Assembly: GCA_965212595.1 (NCBI GenBank) | Contig: CBDBVE010000020.1 | Coordinates: 1 to 64,000, forward strand | DNA length: 64,000 bases | DNA from: Poritiphilus sp965212595 | GTDB lineage: Bacteria; Bacteroidota; Bacteroidia; Flavobacteriales; Flavobacteriaceae | Direction: 5' to 3' | Part shown: positions 46,771 through 55,645 of the stretch, piece by piece | How the letters are laid out: the number at the start of each line of letters is the position of its first letter | Position numbering within the stretch: the first letter of the stretch is position 1 | The notes under the pieces: generated by a model | What the model was told of the DNA's origin: nothing | What the model saw: the letters and a program-made list of their open reading frames with translations, nothing else | The model's database searches: none | Made by a program: the position numbers and the translations under genes

Positions 46771-47820
46771 TTAGGAGTTGGCAGCTCTATAGGACGAAGG
46801 TGTCATACCTTCAAATTTCTTAAAGGCCGTATTGAAAGAAGAAAGGCTGCTAAATCCTGTGTCAAAGGCGATAGACGAAATCGTATATTTATCACTCTCT
46901 TCTTTTGAAAGTAATTTCTTTGCATCCTGGATTCGATAATAATTAATAAAATCGTTAAAGTTTCGCTTTGCGTATTGATTGATAACCGAGGATGTTAACT
47001 GAGTACTCTTCCCTATTAACTTACTTATTTTGGAAAGCGATAGATCTGGCTCCAGATACAAGCTGGTATCTACAACCAACCTGGAGATCTCGTTGAACAG
47101 AAGGTTGTTATCATTTGCCTTAAAGACATCACCATTCAGTTCGGTTGCTTTAAGCTGAAATCCCTTATAACTCAGATAATAGATAACTATCGAATATACG
47201 ATTGGCCCTACAACATAAGGTACAGCTTCGTCTAATATGTTTAGGACATACGAAACCCAGATTAACCCAAATCCTATGACCAAGAGCCTTAACCAACTAA
47301 ATACCGCCCTTTGAGATTTTGTCTTTGGGTCCTGGAGATGTCTTCTCCTGGAAGCTTGCAAGATTCTCCAGGCTAAGGCAATGTAGAAAGCCAGATGCAG
47401 GTAAATAAAAATCAGCCCGCTGGCAAAAACAACTATGACCAGCTTGCTGTTTTCAAACCACTCTTTGGTCACAAAAAGGCTAGCGATAAAGAATGCAAAA
47501 AAGGGTAAAAATTCAAAAATATATCGCTTGGGCAACTTAAAATCCGGGCTTGTCATACCCAGGGTATATCCTCTGAAAAGCGGTCCGATGAGCAAAAGAA
47601 ACGCCAGGCCAATAAAAATGAATACGGGCTCTAAATCATCTCCGAAATTTAGCATTACAGATTTACCGATCCTAAAGGCCATAAATACAAGGAGCAAACC
47701 TAATAGCAGATTGGTCAAAGTCTTTTTCTTCTTGAAAATAATCAAGTAGAAGGCTACCAATACCCCGTGTAAAAGTCCGGCGCTACTAACAATGATCAAC
47801 AATATATCTAAAAACTTCAC
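46771..47820 (-). CDS. Membrane-bound AraC-family regulator
   Basis: The 349-residue protein starts at GTG 47820 and has about seven helices in its first 230 residues. The C-terminal AraC HTH (about 245-347) has LSLSKISKLIGKSTQLTSSV and AFDTGFSSLSSFNTAFKKFE. It is a one-component membrane regulator with unknown signal. It lies 214 bases upstream of the LytS operon on the same strand. Confidence 0.87.
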   Translation of the reverse strand: MKFLDILLIIVSSAGLLHGVLVAFYLIIFKKKKTLTNLLLGLLLVFMAFRIGKSVMLNFGDDLEPVFIFIGLAFLLLIGPLFRGYTLGMTSPDFKLPKRYIFEFLPFFAFFIASLFVTKEWFENSKLVIVVFASGLIFIYLHLAFYIALAWRILQASRRRHLQDPKTKSQRAVFSWLRLLVIGFGLIWVSYVLNILDEAVPYVVGPIVYSIVIYYLSYKGFQLKATELNGDVFKANDNNLLFNEISRLVVDTSLYLEPDLSLSKISKLIGKSTQLTSSVINQYAKRNFNDFINYYRIQDAKKLLSKEESDKYTISSIAFDTGFSSLSSFNTAFKKFEGMTPSSYRAANS

Positions 47821-47927
47821 TTGCTGTTTTTTCCAAATGTAGTGGTATTTGAAATATCAAAAAAGCACAAACCCCGCCGGGGTTCATGCTTTCAATATTA
47901 AATAAACTCTGAGTATTTATCAGTAGT

Positions 47928-49025
47928 TTAGGCGTCTTTAGATTTCTTCTTGGCATAAGAGGTTAATCCCACAAGATTAAAAAATCGCCCTAAATCTCCT
48001 CTCATAACCGCTACTACACTATGCGCCGCAATAAGTTGTCTTGCAATAACCTTATTTTCTTGAACAGACATTTTTTCTACCAATCTTTTTGCTTTTTGTG
48101 ACCCCTCCGCTTCATATGCCTTTAAAACCATCATGGCATTTTCTTCGGGGGTAATTTCCCGGTATTTAGGTTGATAGCCTAATTGCGAAATCATGGTTTC
48201 TGCCAATTTCCAGGTGGACCAGGGGTTTTGACCGGTGATTAAATTTTTGTCATGGCTAATGTTCTCTAAATACATTGCCCCTTCATTAAATTGAGCGCCC
48301 TGGGCCATTAATTTATCCTGTAAGAGAAAAGGAAAGATGGTTTCGGCCTCAGGTATGAGCAATAGCTCTTCTTCATTGGTAAAACCGCTTACCTTTTTGT
48401 TTTCTAATAACGGTTGTCCGTTGTCTAGGGTAATATTTACCAAAGCGGCAGGGCCGTGACATACTGCTCCGACTACCTTGTTAGATTGGTATAAGCTGCG
48501 TACAATAGATTGGATGGCCTTGTTTTCCGGAAAATCGAACATGGCGCCTTTTCCCCCGACAAAAAACACCGCTTCATACAATTCTGGTTGAATATTGGAA
48601 ACCGGAATACTGTGCTTTACTTTCTGTTGAGCCAGGCTGTCATTTAAAAAGGCAAAATCAAACTTTCCCATATCTTCATCATCTATGACAACCTGAGGTT
48701 CGCCTCCCAACGGACTGGCAATATCAACTTCGAAACCGTTAGCCTGAAAAACGTAATAGGCACGAGACAATTCGGTTAATTCGTATCCCGTGCTTTTATC
48801 CGTACTTCCCATAGTACGGGCACTGGTGACAACCGCAAGGATTTTTCCGCGTACCGGTATAATGTTTTGTGACAAATAAGGTAAATCGGTGACCTGGGTT
48901 TTAGACATTTCTGCATCTCTTGAGGGCAGCAAACTTATAAACCACCAGCCAAAACCAAACAATAACATGATTATTCCTAAGAAGCCAAGCAGGCTCCACT
49001 TAAGGATAGGATATTTCTTAAACAT
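47928..49025 (-). CDS. DJ-1/PfpI-family protein with membrane anchor
   Basis: The 365-residue protein has a membrane helix (about 10-32) and a type 1 glutamine amidotransferase/DJ-1 domain (about 60-290). The nucleophile Cys is in VVGAVCHGPAALV and a Glu lies in the strand before it. Members are glyoxalase-III-like or chaperone/protease-like; the substrate cannot be told. The C-terminal part (about 300-365) is helical with RQLIAAHSVVAVMRGDLGRF. It is monocistronic. Confidence 0.85.
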   Translation of the reverse strand: MFKKYPILKWSLLGFLGIIMLLFGFGWWFISLLPSRDAEMSKTQVTDLPYLSQNIIPVRGKILAVVTSARTMGSTDKSTGYELTELSRAYYVFQANGFEVDIASPLGGEPQVVIDDEDMGKFDFAFLNDSLAQQKVKHSIPVSNIQPELYEAVFFVGGKGAMFDFPENKAIQSIVRSLYQSNKVVGAVCHGPAALVNITLDNGQPLLENKKVSGFTNEEELLLIPEAETIFPFLLQDKLMAQGAQFNEGAMYLENISHDKNLITGQNPWSTWKLAETMISQLGYQPKYREITPEENAMMVLKAYEAEGSQKAKRLVEKMSVQENKVIARQLIAAHSVVAVMRGDLGRFFNLVGLTSYAKKKSKDA

Positions 49026-49157
49026 CGTATTAATTTTAGAATTACAATGCGAAGTAATTGTAAAAGCCTTATAAACACTGACGAAATTATAATTCTGTCA
49101 GCCTAAATGATGTTTTCAATACCCTCTTCCTTTTATAAAGGTCGCCAAAATGACAAA

Positions 49158-49694
49158 CTACTCTATTTTCTGTCCCTTTTCTATATACCTCCAAATTCCA
49201 GGATTCTTAGCGTCGCCATATTTGTTCTCGCCCTTCCATATATATCCATTTAAGTTCTCATTAAATGTCATTACACCAAATCGTTCATGGTATTCAGTAG
49301 AATTCAAGTCAACCGCATTGCGAATAGTTAGCTCGCGGTTTTCGGCATCCCAGTATAACATGTCAAATTGAACCTTGTGCCAATTGCTAAACATCGATAC
49401 CATCTCAAACTGTTGTTTTTTTCTGTTATAATGAATGTACCAACGATAGGTCCTTTTCTTACCTCCAGACGAAATAGATCTGCAGTCTAACTCAATAAAC
49501 GTGCTATCTAAAGCATATCGCACTATACGCGTACTTTCTTCCCACCAGTTCTTTTCAGGGATATCCTCTCTTACTTTCCATTCACCGATCAAAAAATTTA
49601 AATCCTTAACGCTTTTTTCCTGGGCTAAGCCTTTCCCTGTGAAGAGTAGGAAAACAAAAGCCAAAACTATTATTATGAAGTATCTTCTTTTCAT
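49158..49694 (-). CDS. DUF1579/lipocalin-like secreted protein
   Basis: From ATG 49694 the protein has a signal peptide (1-25, ending GLAQ) and a beta-barrel-like domain. LNFLIGEWKVRED near the start is the hallmark of DUF1579/START-like lipocalins, and YRWYIHYNRKKQQFEMVSMF and the repeated strands in the second half fit the barrel. A small hydrophobic ligand is possible. It is single and lies between the DJ-1 gene and an AraC regulator. Confidence 0.72.
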   Translation of the reverse strand: MKRRYFIIIVLAFVFLLFTGKGLAQEKSVKDLNFLIGEWKVREDIPEKNWWEESTRIVRYALDSTFIELDCRSISSGGKKRTYRWYIHYNRKKQQFEMVSMFSNWHKVQFDMLYWDAENRELTIRNAVDLNSTEYHERFGVMTFNENLNGYIWKGENKYGDAKNPGIWRYIEKGQKIE

Positions 49695-49937
49695 GTCACA
49701 AATTTTAATGAACATCATGATTTCATTCAGGACAAACTTATGAGGTCACCACAAAAACTAGATATCCAATAACTGGTATCACCCACCAGATGAAGTGTTG
49801 TCTTAGCTAGCCAATACAATGGAAACTAAAATTAGAGAAGCAATAAAGCGCATGAGAGTGTTTTGTTTAATGAATAACAACAAATGAACTAAACTCTCAA
49901 ATATTAAAGGTCTCACTAAAGCGTTAGAAGTCTTACT

Positions 49938-51077
49938 TTATTGTTGAGCAGATTCTTTGGGTCGCTTGTTACGGTATTCCTGCGGTGACATTCCGGTGAA
50001 TTGTTTGAATATCCTATGGAATGTCGCTTTTGAATTAAAACCAGAATCATAGGCCAGGCTGATAATTTTTAAGTGGTTGTTTTTCTTGGAAGTCAGCCTT
50101 CGTTTTACCTCTTCTACCCTATGTTCATTTATAAAAGTGTAGAAATTCTTGTTTAGGGTGCTGTTTAAAATTGTGGAGATTTCCCTTTCAGGCAAATTCA
50201 TATGAGCACTCAGGCTTTTTAGGCTAAGCAGAGGATCCAGGTAATATTTTTCTTTGGTCATCTTATTTAAAAAAGCCTGCAGGGAATCATCAGGAAAATC
50301 AGCCTTTTCAAAACCAGCCAGATTGATTGGATTGTTTATGGTTTGCGATTGGCGGTAACCTCCAATACTAAGCCAATACATAACAATTGCATATAGGACC
50401 AAGAGCACATTTTTATAGATAAGAACAACCCCTCCAGGAAACCGCTTTTCCAATACCTCATTGCTAAAAATCAGATATAGCCCAATACTTACAAAGAGCA
50501 CAACCAGCACCTTAATGAGGTTTCTTACCCACCTTAAGTGCAAATGTTCTATCGTAGAGAGTTGATCTAAGATGGATTGCTTGTACTTTTTTAGTTCTTT
50601 ATAAGAAAAATAACAATAGATAAGAATGGAGAAAATGACTGCAAATTCTAAGAATTCAGCGGTGTAATGCAAAAACGGATACGGAAACCCGTTTGTTGCT
50701 ATTAGGTGATATATGCTATGCAGGTAATTAAGAACTATTAAGCTGAAATGCCAGAGGTGCCGACTGGAAAATTTAAAATGCGGATTGGTAAGCGATCGGA
50801 TATAGAAATACAAAGAAGGACCAATCCAATATGAAAGTGAGAAGGGCATCCAGCTAAGCCAGAGATTTCTATTGAAGAGCTCCCCATTGAACAAATAGGG
50901 CGTAAATGTAAGGGTTAAGGAGACCAGAAGGAAAGTGAGAAAGTAATTGGCGTTTCTATTCTCTTTCTTAAACAATATAAGGAGCGCGTACAGCAAACTA
51001 TTTACAATAGCGCTAATCACCAGGAGTTGAACCGGGTTGAGTTGAAACCACCAAGAGCTATTTAAATCGCTTTCCAT
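49938..51077 (-). CDS. Membrane-bound AraC-family regulator
   Basis: From ATG 51077 the 379-residue protein has about seven helices in the first 230 residues and an AraC HTH at the end (LSLKSLSAHMNLPEREISTI, AYDSGFNSKATFHRIFKQFT). The upstream TTG extension is not needed. It sits next to another AraC-type gene (51236) on the same strand, with 158 bases between. Confidence 0.87.
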   Translation of the reverse strand: MESDLNSSWWFQLNPVQLLVISAIVNSLLYALLILFKKENRNANYFLTFLLVSLTLTFTPYLFNGELFNRNLWLSWMPFSLSYWIGPSLYFYIRSLTNPHFKFSSRHLWHFSLIVLNYLHSIYHLIATNGFPYPFLHYTAEFLEFAVIFSILIYCYFSYKELKKYKQSILDQLSTIEHLHLRWVRNLIKVLVVLFVSIGLYLIFSNEVLEKRFPGGVVLIYKNVLLVLYAIVMYWLSIGGYRQSQTINNPINLAGFEKADFPDDSLQAFLNKMTKEKYYLDPLLSLKSLSAHMNLPEREISTILNSTLNKNFYTFINEHRVEEVKRRLTSKKNNHLKIISLAYDSGFNSKATFHRIFKQFTGMSPQEYRNKRPKESAQQ

Positions 51078-51235
51078 TCGTAAATTTAATCGCGTAAATG
51101 CCAAAAAGCAGTTAAGGTACAATTTCGGTTGTGGTCATCAAACTTAATGCATCCTTGTTTGCTTATCTAAAAGATTTCACACTCCCAAGGGAAGGCATAG
51201 CTTTTGTAAGGTCGGAGTATTTGGCGGAATCAAAT

Positions 51236-52351
51236 TCATTCAGACGCTTTCTTCCGGTATTCTGAAGGGGTTTGCCCGACATGCTTTTTAAAAGCCCTAT
51301 TGAATGAAGTTTTAGAGTTAAAACCCGCTTCAAAGGCAATTCCCAGCAAAGTGAGATGATCCTTCTCGTTTGATTGAATATGCTTTTTCGCTTCATTGAT
51401 CCTATACAGGTTTATAAAGTCGAAGAAGTTCTTACCTTCTATACTGTTTATAGCTTGCGAAAGATGGTTAGGAGGTATTTTTAGTAGTTCTGAAAGTGAA
51501 TAAAGGGTTAATTCTGGTTCCAGAAATGGTTTCTGTTCTTCCATTACCTCAAGAATCCTGGTATGCGTAAGTTGAGCAGATTCAATAGTCAGTCCAGATT
51601 TTTCGTACTTCACCTTACCCTTTCTTCCCTGTTCCTTCTTTATCCGGCCTTCCGGTGATTCTACGAAAATAGAAGGCTGATTGACTCCAAAAAAACCAAT
51701 TACAAAAACAAAAAGTGAGAGGGCAACATTTGTGAAAAGACCTCCATACTGCGGAATTTCAACCTGTGTAAAGCGATCAACGATAAGGCTGGAAGATGCC
51801 ACCGCCCAAACAACTAACACCCCCCAGGTTAAAATGGACAACCACCTCAAATGCTTTTTCTCAACATTTGAAAAGATATCTTCTACGCGATTGCTATGCG
51901 AATGCAGCATTTTAAGTACCACCAAAGCATAGACGAGCAGACTCATCATTTTGGTGAACAGCAAGATGTTTCTCGTGCTACCAGGTATCTCTTCTCCCCT
52001 GACTAGCCCTGCAAAAAGTATGGATAACCCAATCAAAAATGGAATGGCATGTAAGATTTGGCCAGTTCTGATTTGGGTAGATTTTGTAATAAGCGAATGC
52101 GCATAAAAAAACAATAAAGGGCCATGAAGAAAAATCGATGCCTCGCTAAATTCAAAAAGCACCAATTTCCAGGTCTGATAACCCGCATCGGGAAGGTTAA
52201 GTAGAAAAAGAGATAGAAAATTTAGAAAAAAGATGAGAAACCAAACTGCTAAAATATAGTCAGCCTTCTTTTTACCCTGTTTTCCAAGAATGAGGGCAAT
52301 AATAAAAAAGGTGAGCCCCAGGCTGGCGGCTAATAAATATAAGGTTGACAT
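51236..52351 (-). CDS. Membrane-bound AraC-family regulator
   Basis: The 371-residue protein has seven or eight helices (about 5-225) and a C-terminal AraC HTH (about 275-370: LTLYSLSELLKIPPNHLSQA, AFEAGFNSKTSFNRAFKKHV). It stands divergent from the ABC-transporter/serine-hydrolase operon at 52506, 154 bases apart. Control of that operon is a reasonable inference. Confidence 0.88.
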   Translation of the reverse strand: MSTLYLLAASLGLTFFIIALILGKQGKKKADYILAVWFLIFFLNFLSLFLLNLPDAGYQTWKLVLFEFSEASIFLHGPLLFFYAHSLITKSTQIRTGQILHAIPFLIGLSILFAGLVRGEEIPGSTRNILLFTKMMSLLVYALVVLKMLHSHSNRVEDIFSNVEKKHLRWLSILTWGVLVVWAVASSSLIVDRFTQVEIPQYGGLFTNVALSLFVFVIGFFGVNQPSIFVESPEGRIKKEQGRKGKVKYEKSGLTIESAQLTHTRILEVMEEQKPFLEPELTLYSLSELLKIPPNHLSQAINSIEGKNFFDFINLYRINEAKKHIQSNEKDHLTLLGIAFEAGFNSKTSFNRAFKKHVGQTPSEYRKKASE

Positions 52352-52505
52352 CTAAAATTAAAATTAAACATTTCACCTTACTAAGTGCAATCAGATCTGC
52401 TTAAATAGGTTCCAAAACTCACGCAGGGAATGGCATCCTATAGGTTGAAACGATTTTTAGGGCTTTTTAAAGGTCTTTTGTCCTGTGAAATTTAAAAAGC
52501 AGCAA

Positions 52506-53255
52506 ATGTCATCAATAATAAAAGCGAGAAAGCTCAGCAAAATTTTTGGTTCAAAAAAGAAAGAAACGACCGTAATAAACCAACTTGATATAGACATCCC
52601 AAAAGCGAGGTTCACTATGATCATGGGAAGCTCCGGATCTGGAAAGTCTACCTTACTCTATTTACTTAGTGGTATGGACCAACCCACCGCTGGCGTGGTT
52701 GAAGTAGACGGTACTATTTTAAATCACAAGAGCGAACAGGAGATGGCTGACTTGAGAAGAAATAGAATTGGTTTTGTTTTCCAGGACCATAACCTAATAT
52801 CAAGTCTGACCCTTAAAGAGAATATATTGCTTGCCGGTTATCTGACTAAGCGTAGTCGGAAAAGTGTTCAAAACGATGCGGATAGACTGATGGAACGTCT
52901 TGGTATAGGTTCTTTAAAGCATAGATTTCCTACTGAGGTTTCCGGGGGCCAAAAACAGCGCTGCGCCATAGCCCGTGCCATGATAAATAACCCGAGTATT
53001 ATTATGGCGGATGAACCCACAGGAAACCTAAACTCCTCGGCTTCAGAAAACGTCCTGGAATGCCTTGCGAAATTAAAGGAAGACGGCCAGTCTATTTTAA
53101 TGGTAACCCATGACCCTAAATCGGCGAGTTATGCAGACGAGGTATTATTTATACAAGATGGTACTATCAATGACTCCATTTCTTTTGAAACCCAAACACC
53201 GAGAAAAGAAAAGCAAAAGCGGCTAATAAACTGGCTACAAGACCACAAATGGTAA
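52506..53255 (+). CDS. ABC transporter ATP-binding protein (FtsE/LolD/MacB type)
   Basis: The 249-residue ATPase from ATG 52506 has Walker A GSSGSGKST, the Q-loop FVFQDHNL, signature VSGGQKQRCAIARAM, Walker B IIMADEPTGNLN and the switch VTHD. It energises the FtsX-type permease that follows after 10 bases. Members drive export or extraction of lipoproteins, peptides or antibiotics. A longer frame from GTG 52485 is possible. Confidence 0.92.
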   Translation: MSSIIKARKLSKIFGSKKKETTVINQLDIDIPKARFTMIMGSSGSGKSTLLYLLSGMDQPTAGVVEVDGTILNHKSEQEMADLRRNRIGFVFQDHNLISSLTLKENILLAGYLTKRSRKSVQNDADRLMERLGIGSLKHRFPTEVSGGQKQRCAIARAMINNPSIIMADEPTGNLNSSASENVLECLAKLKEDGQSILMVTHDPKSASYADEVLFIQDGTINDSISFETQTPRKEKQKRLINWLQDHKW

Positions 53256-53265
53256 ACTAAGCAAA

Positions 53266-55626
53266 ATGAAAAGTATTTTACTCATCACCAAACAGCGCTT
53301 TAAGTCTAACCTAAGGCAATACCTACAAATAGTGCTTGCATTAATTCTGGCTACTTTCTGTATTTCGCTGGCACTTAATTTGCTAAAGGTTGTAGACAAG
53401 CCATTTGATCTAACTTTTGAGCGGCTAAAGGCCGCGCATTTAATCCTTCTTTTCGACGCGACAGAAGACTCTAGTAAGGAGATGACTTCCTGGTTTTTAG
53501 AACAGGAGGAAGTTGTAAAAGTCGGGGTTCCAAAACCCTTCGTAATGAATGAAGTACCACTTCTTTTTGAAGGGAAAGAACTGGACATGGATATCCAAAT
53601 CACTGAACGGATCGTAAAGGATTCTCTTTTTAATAGATTATTGATTGTAAATGGCATTAAAAAGCAAAGCCCGGACATGGGTGAAATATGGCTGCCCTAC
53701 CATTTTGAAACTCTTCAGGGTGTTGCCTTGGGAGACCGTATAGAAATAGCTCTAAATGGAGATCTGTACCAATTTACGGTTTCCGCTTTTGTAGCAGATC
53801 CGCATTATCTAAGCGCTATTTTTAATCCCACCAGGGCATGGGTGGCACCGGGAGCCCTTTCTTTCTTTATGCCCTTAAAAGATCTAAACCATCGGATGTT
53901 GGAAATTAGATTGAAAGAAGATCAGCATTTAGAAGCGATCTGGGAACGATTTGGAAGTCATTTTGACTATAAAGGAACTGCTTTAAAGCACGGCCTTTTT
54001 AAATCTGCTTTTTCAGGATTTTCAAAACTTATAAGCTCAATTCTACTGCTTTTCGGCTTGGTCATCCTGGGAATATCTTTAGTTATTGTGAATTCGGCCA
54101 TAAGAAGTAATATTCTTCAGGATTATAAGCAGATAGGAGTGCTTAAAGCCTTGGGGTTCAAAGGAGCAAATATTGTAGGTTCTTACCTTACACAGTCTGT
54201 AATGCTGTTGTTGCTCGCCATACCGGCGGCTATATTGTTTTCAAAGTTTGCCTTGACAGCGATTATCAGTTCTAGCCTGAAAGATTTGGCCATTACGCAA
54301 TTCGCTCCAGATACATTTTCGGCAAATATGATTGCGTCTTTCATAGTAAGCTTACTGGTTTTAACAGTATCTTATTTGAGTTCGAAAAAAGCGGGCAGAG
54401 CCAAACCCATAGATGCTTTAAGAAACTTAAAACCTAAACGAAAGAGCCACAAGTGGTCTAAGAGTTCTGTGTTTACCACCTCCCTACCTTTGCCCCTGTT
54501 GTTGGCAATCCGATTTATCAGGAACTCACGACCCAGTTCAATTTCTTTACTTCTAGGGCTCCTGGCCACTTTCATTATTATACTATTTGCCGTCAATGTT
54601 TTTACCTCTTTTGACCATCTTCAAGAAAACAAAACCGCCTGGGGCTTTAGCCAAAGTGACCTTGAACTGCACAGAAAGTCATCTATAATACTCCCTTTAG
54701 ATCACAAGGAATTGATGGGAATCTTAAACAATCAATACGCTTCCGAGCTAAAGAGGGTTATCCCCTATAGCCATGTTTCGGCAATGGTAATTGATAATGC
54801 AAATCAAAAACAGCAAATTTTCGGGAAGGCTTATGCTGTTGATCTCAACACCACGGAACTTCGAAATTTACAAGGCACCCACCCAGCTGCAGCTCATGAA
54901 ATTTCACTCTGTGAGGGTAGTGCGAAATATCTCAATAAGCAGCCTGGAGATAGTGTGCAGATAGAAATTGAAGGATATAGGAAGATGTTTGAGGTTTCCG
55001 CGATTTATCAGGATATAAGTGCTTTTGGTCAGGGCTTTAGATTGCATGAAAGCGCAGTTTTACAGGTCAACCCAATTTTTGAGCCACAGACATATGGGCT
55101 TGTACTCCAGGACGGAGCGACCGCAGGTTTATTTGAACCAAAATTGCAGTCAGAATTTGGCGAAACAGTGACTGTAGAAGCCAGTGTTGAAAAAAGGAAG
55201 GCCATCCTCGGACTTGTTTCTAATATTAAATTGGCGGTATCGCTTATCTCCTCGCTATTTATTCTAATAGCACTTTTTCTGATCAGTAACGATATTTTAA
55301 TTCAAGTCAGACAAAACGAACTCGTATTCGCTCAATTGAAATCTATAGGTTACACTTCAAAACAACTAAGGAATATCACACTATTAAGGGTATCATTATT
55401 ATTCTTTTTAGGTATGTGTGTAGGGATACCGGCAGGCTTTCTTGTAGAAAAACCCCTCGCGAATACACTAACCAAAGGTATTGGTTTGGTAGAATTCCCC
55501 TTTGTGATTTCTGCCTTAAGCATTGCTGGCGCTACTGTCGTCTTGCTAGCGTTAATCTTAATCACAGCATGGTTTTCTTCCAAATTGATCGCTAAGATCA
55601 ATCCGAGAGCATTAATAGAAGTTTAA
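53266..55626 (+). CDS. FtsX-family ABC transporter permease
   Basis: The 786-residue protein has an N-terminal helix and a periplasmic domain, three helices (about 250-370), a middle helix (about 430-450), a second periplasmic region (about 450-640) and three last helices (about 650-775). This is the two-module FtsX/DevC layout. VNSAIRSNILQDYKQIGVLK and NELVFAQLKSIGYTSKQLRN are the coupling-helix regions. It is the partner of the ATPase upstream and is followed 19 bases later by the serine hydrolase. Confidence 0.9.
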   Translation: MKSILLITKQRFKSNLRQYLQIVLALILATFCISLALNLLKVVDKPFDLTFERLKAAHLILLFDATEDSSKEMTSWFLEQEEVVKVGVPKPFVMNEVPLLFEGKELDMDIQITERIVKDSLFNRLLIVNGIKKQSPDMGEIWLPYHFETLQGVALGDRIEIALNGDLYQFTVSAFVADPHYLSAIFNPTRAWVAPGALSFFMPLKDLNHRMLEIRLKEDQHLEAIWERFGSHFDYKGTALKHGLFKSAFSGFSKLISSILLLFGLVILGISLVIVNSAIRSNILQDYKQIGVLKALGFKGANIVGSYLTQSVMLLLLAIPAAILFSKFALTAIISSSLKDLAITQFAPDTFSANMIASFIVSLLVLTVSYLSSKKAGRAKPIDALRNLKPKRKSHKWSKSSVFTTSLPLPLLLAIRFIRNSRPSSISLLLGLLATFIIILFAVNVFTSFDHLQENKTAWGFSQSDLELHRKSSIILPLDHKELMGILNNQYASELKRVIPYSHVSAMVIDNANQKQQIFGKAYAVDLNTTELRNLQGTHPAAAHEISLCEGSAKYLNKQPGDSVQIEIEGYRKMFEVSAIYQDISAFGQGFRLHESAVLQVNPIFEPQTYGLVLQDGATAGLFEPKLQSEFGETVTVEASVEKRKAILGLVSNIKLAVSLISSLFILIALFLISNDILIQVRQNELVFAQLKSIGYTSKQLRNITLLRVSLLFFLGMCVGIPAGFLVEKPLANTLTKGIGLVEFPFVISALSIAGATVVLLALILITAWFSSKLIAKINPRALIEV

Positions 55627-55645
55627 ATCGTTTAATTTTCAAATC

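Noticed and set aside
51163..51396. ORF of 77 codons
   Set aside because: Lies in another frame over the AraC C-terminal region and has no natural composition.
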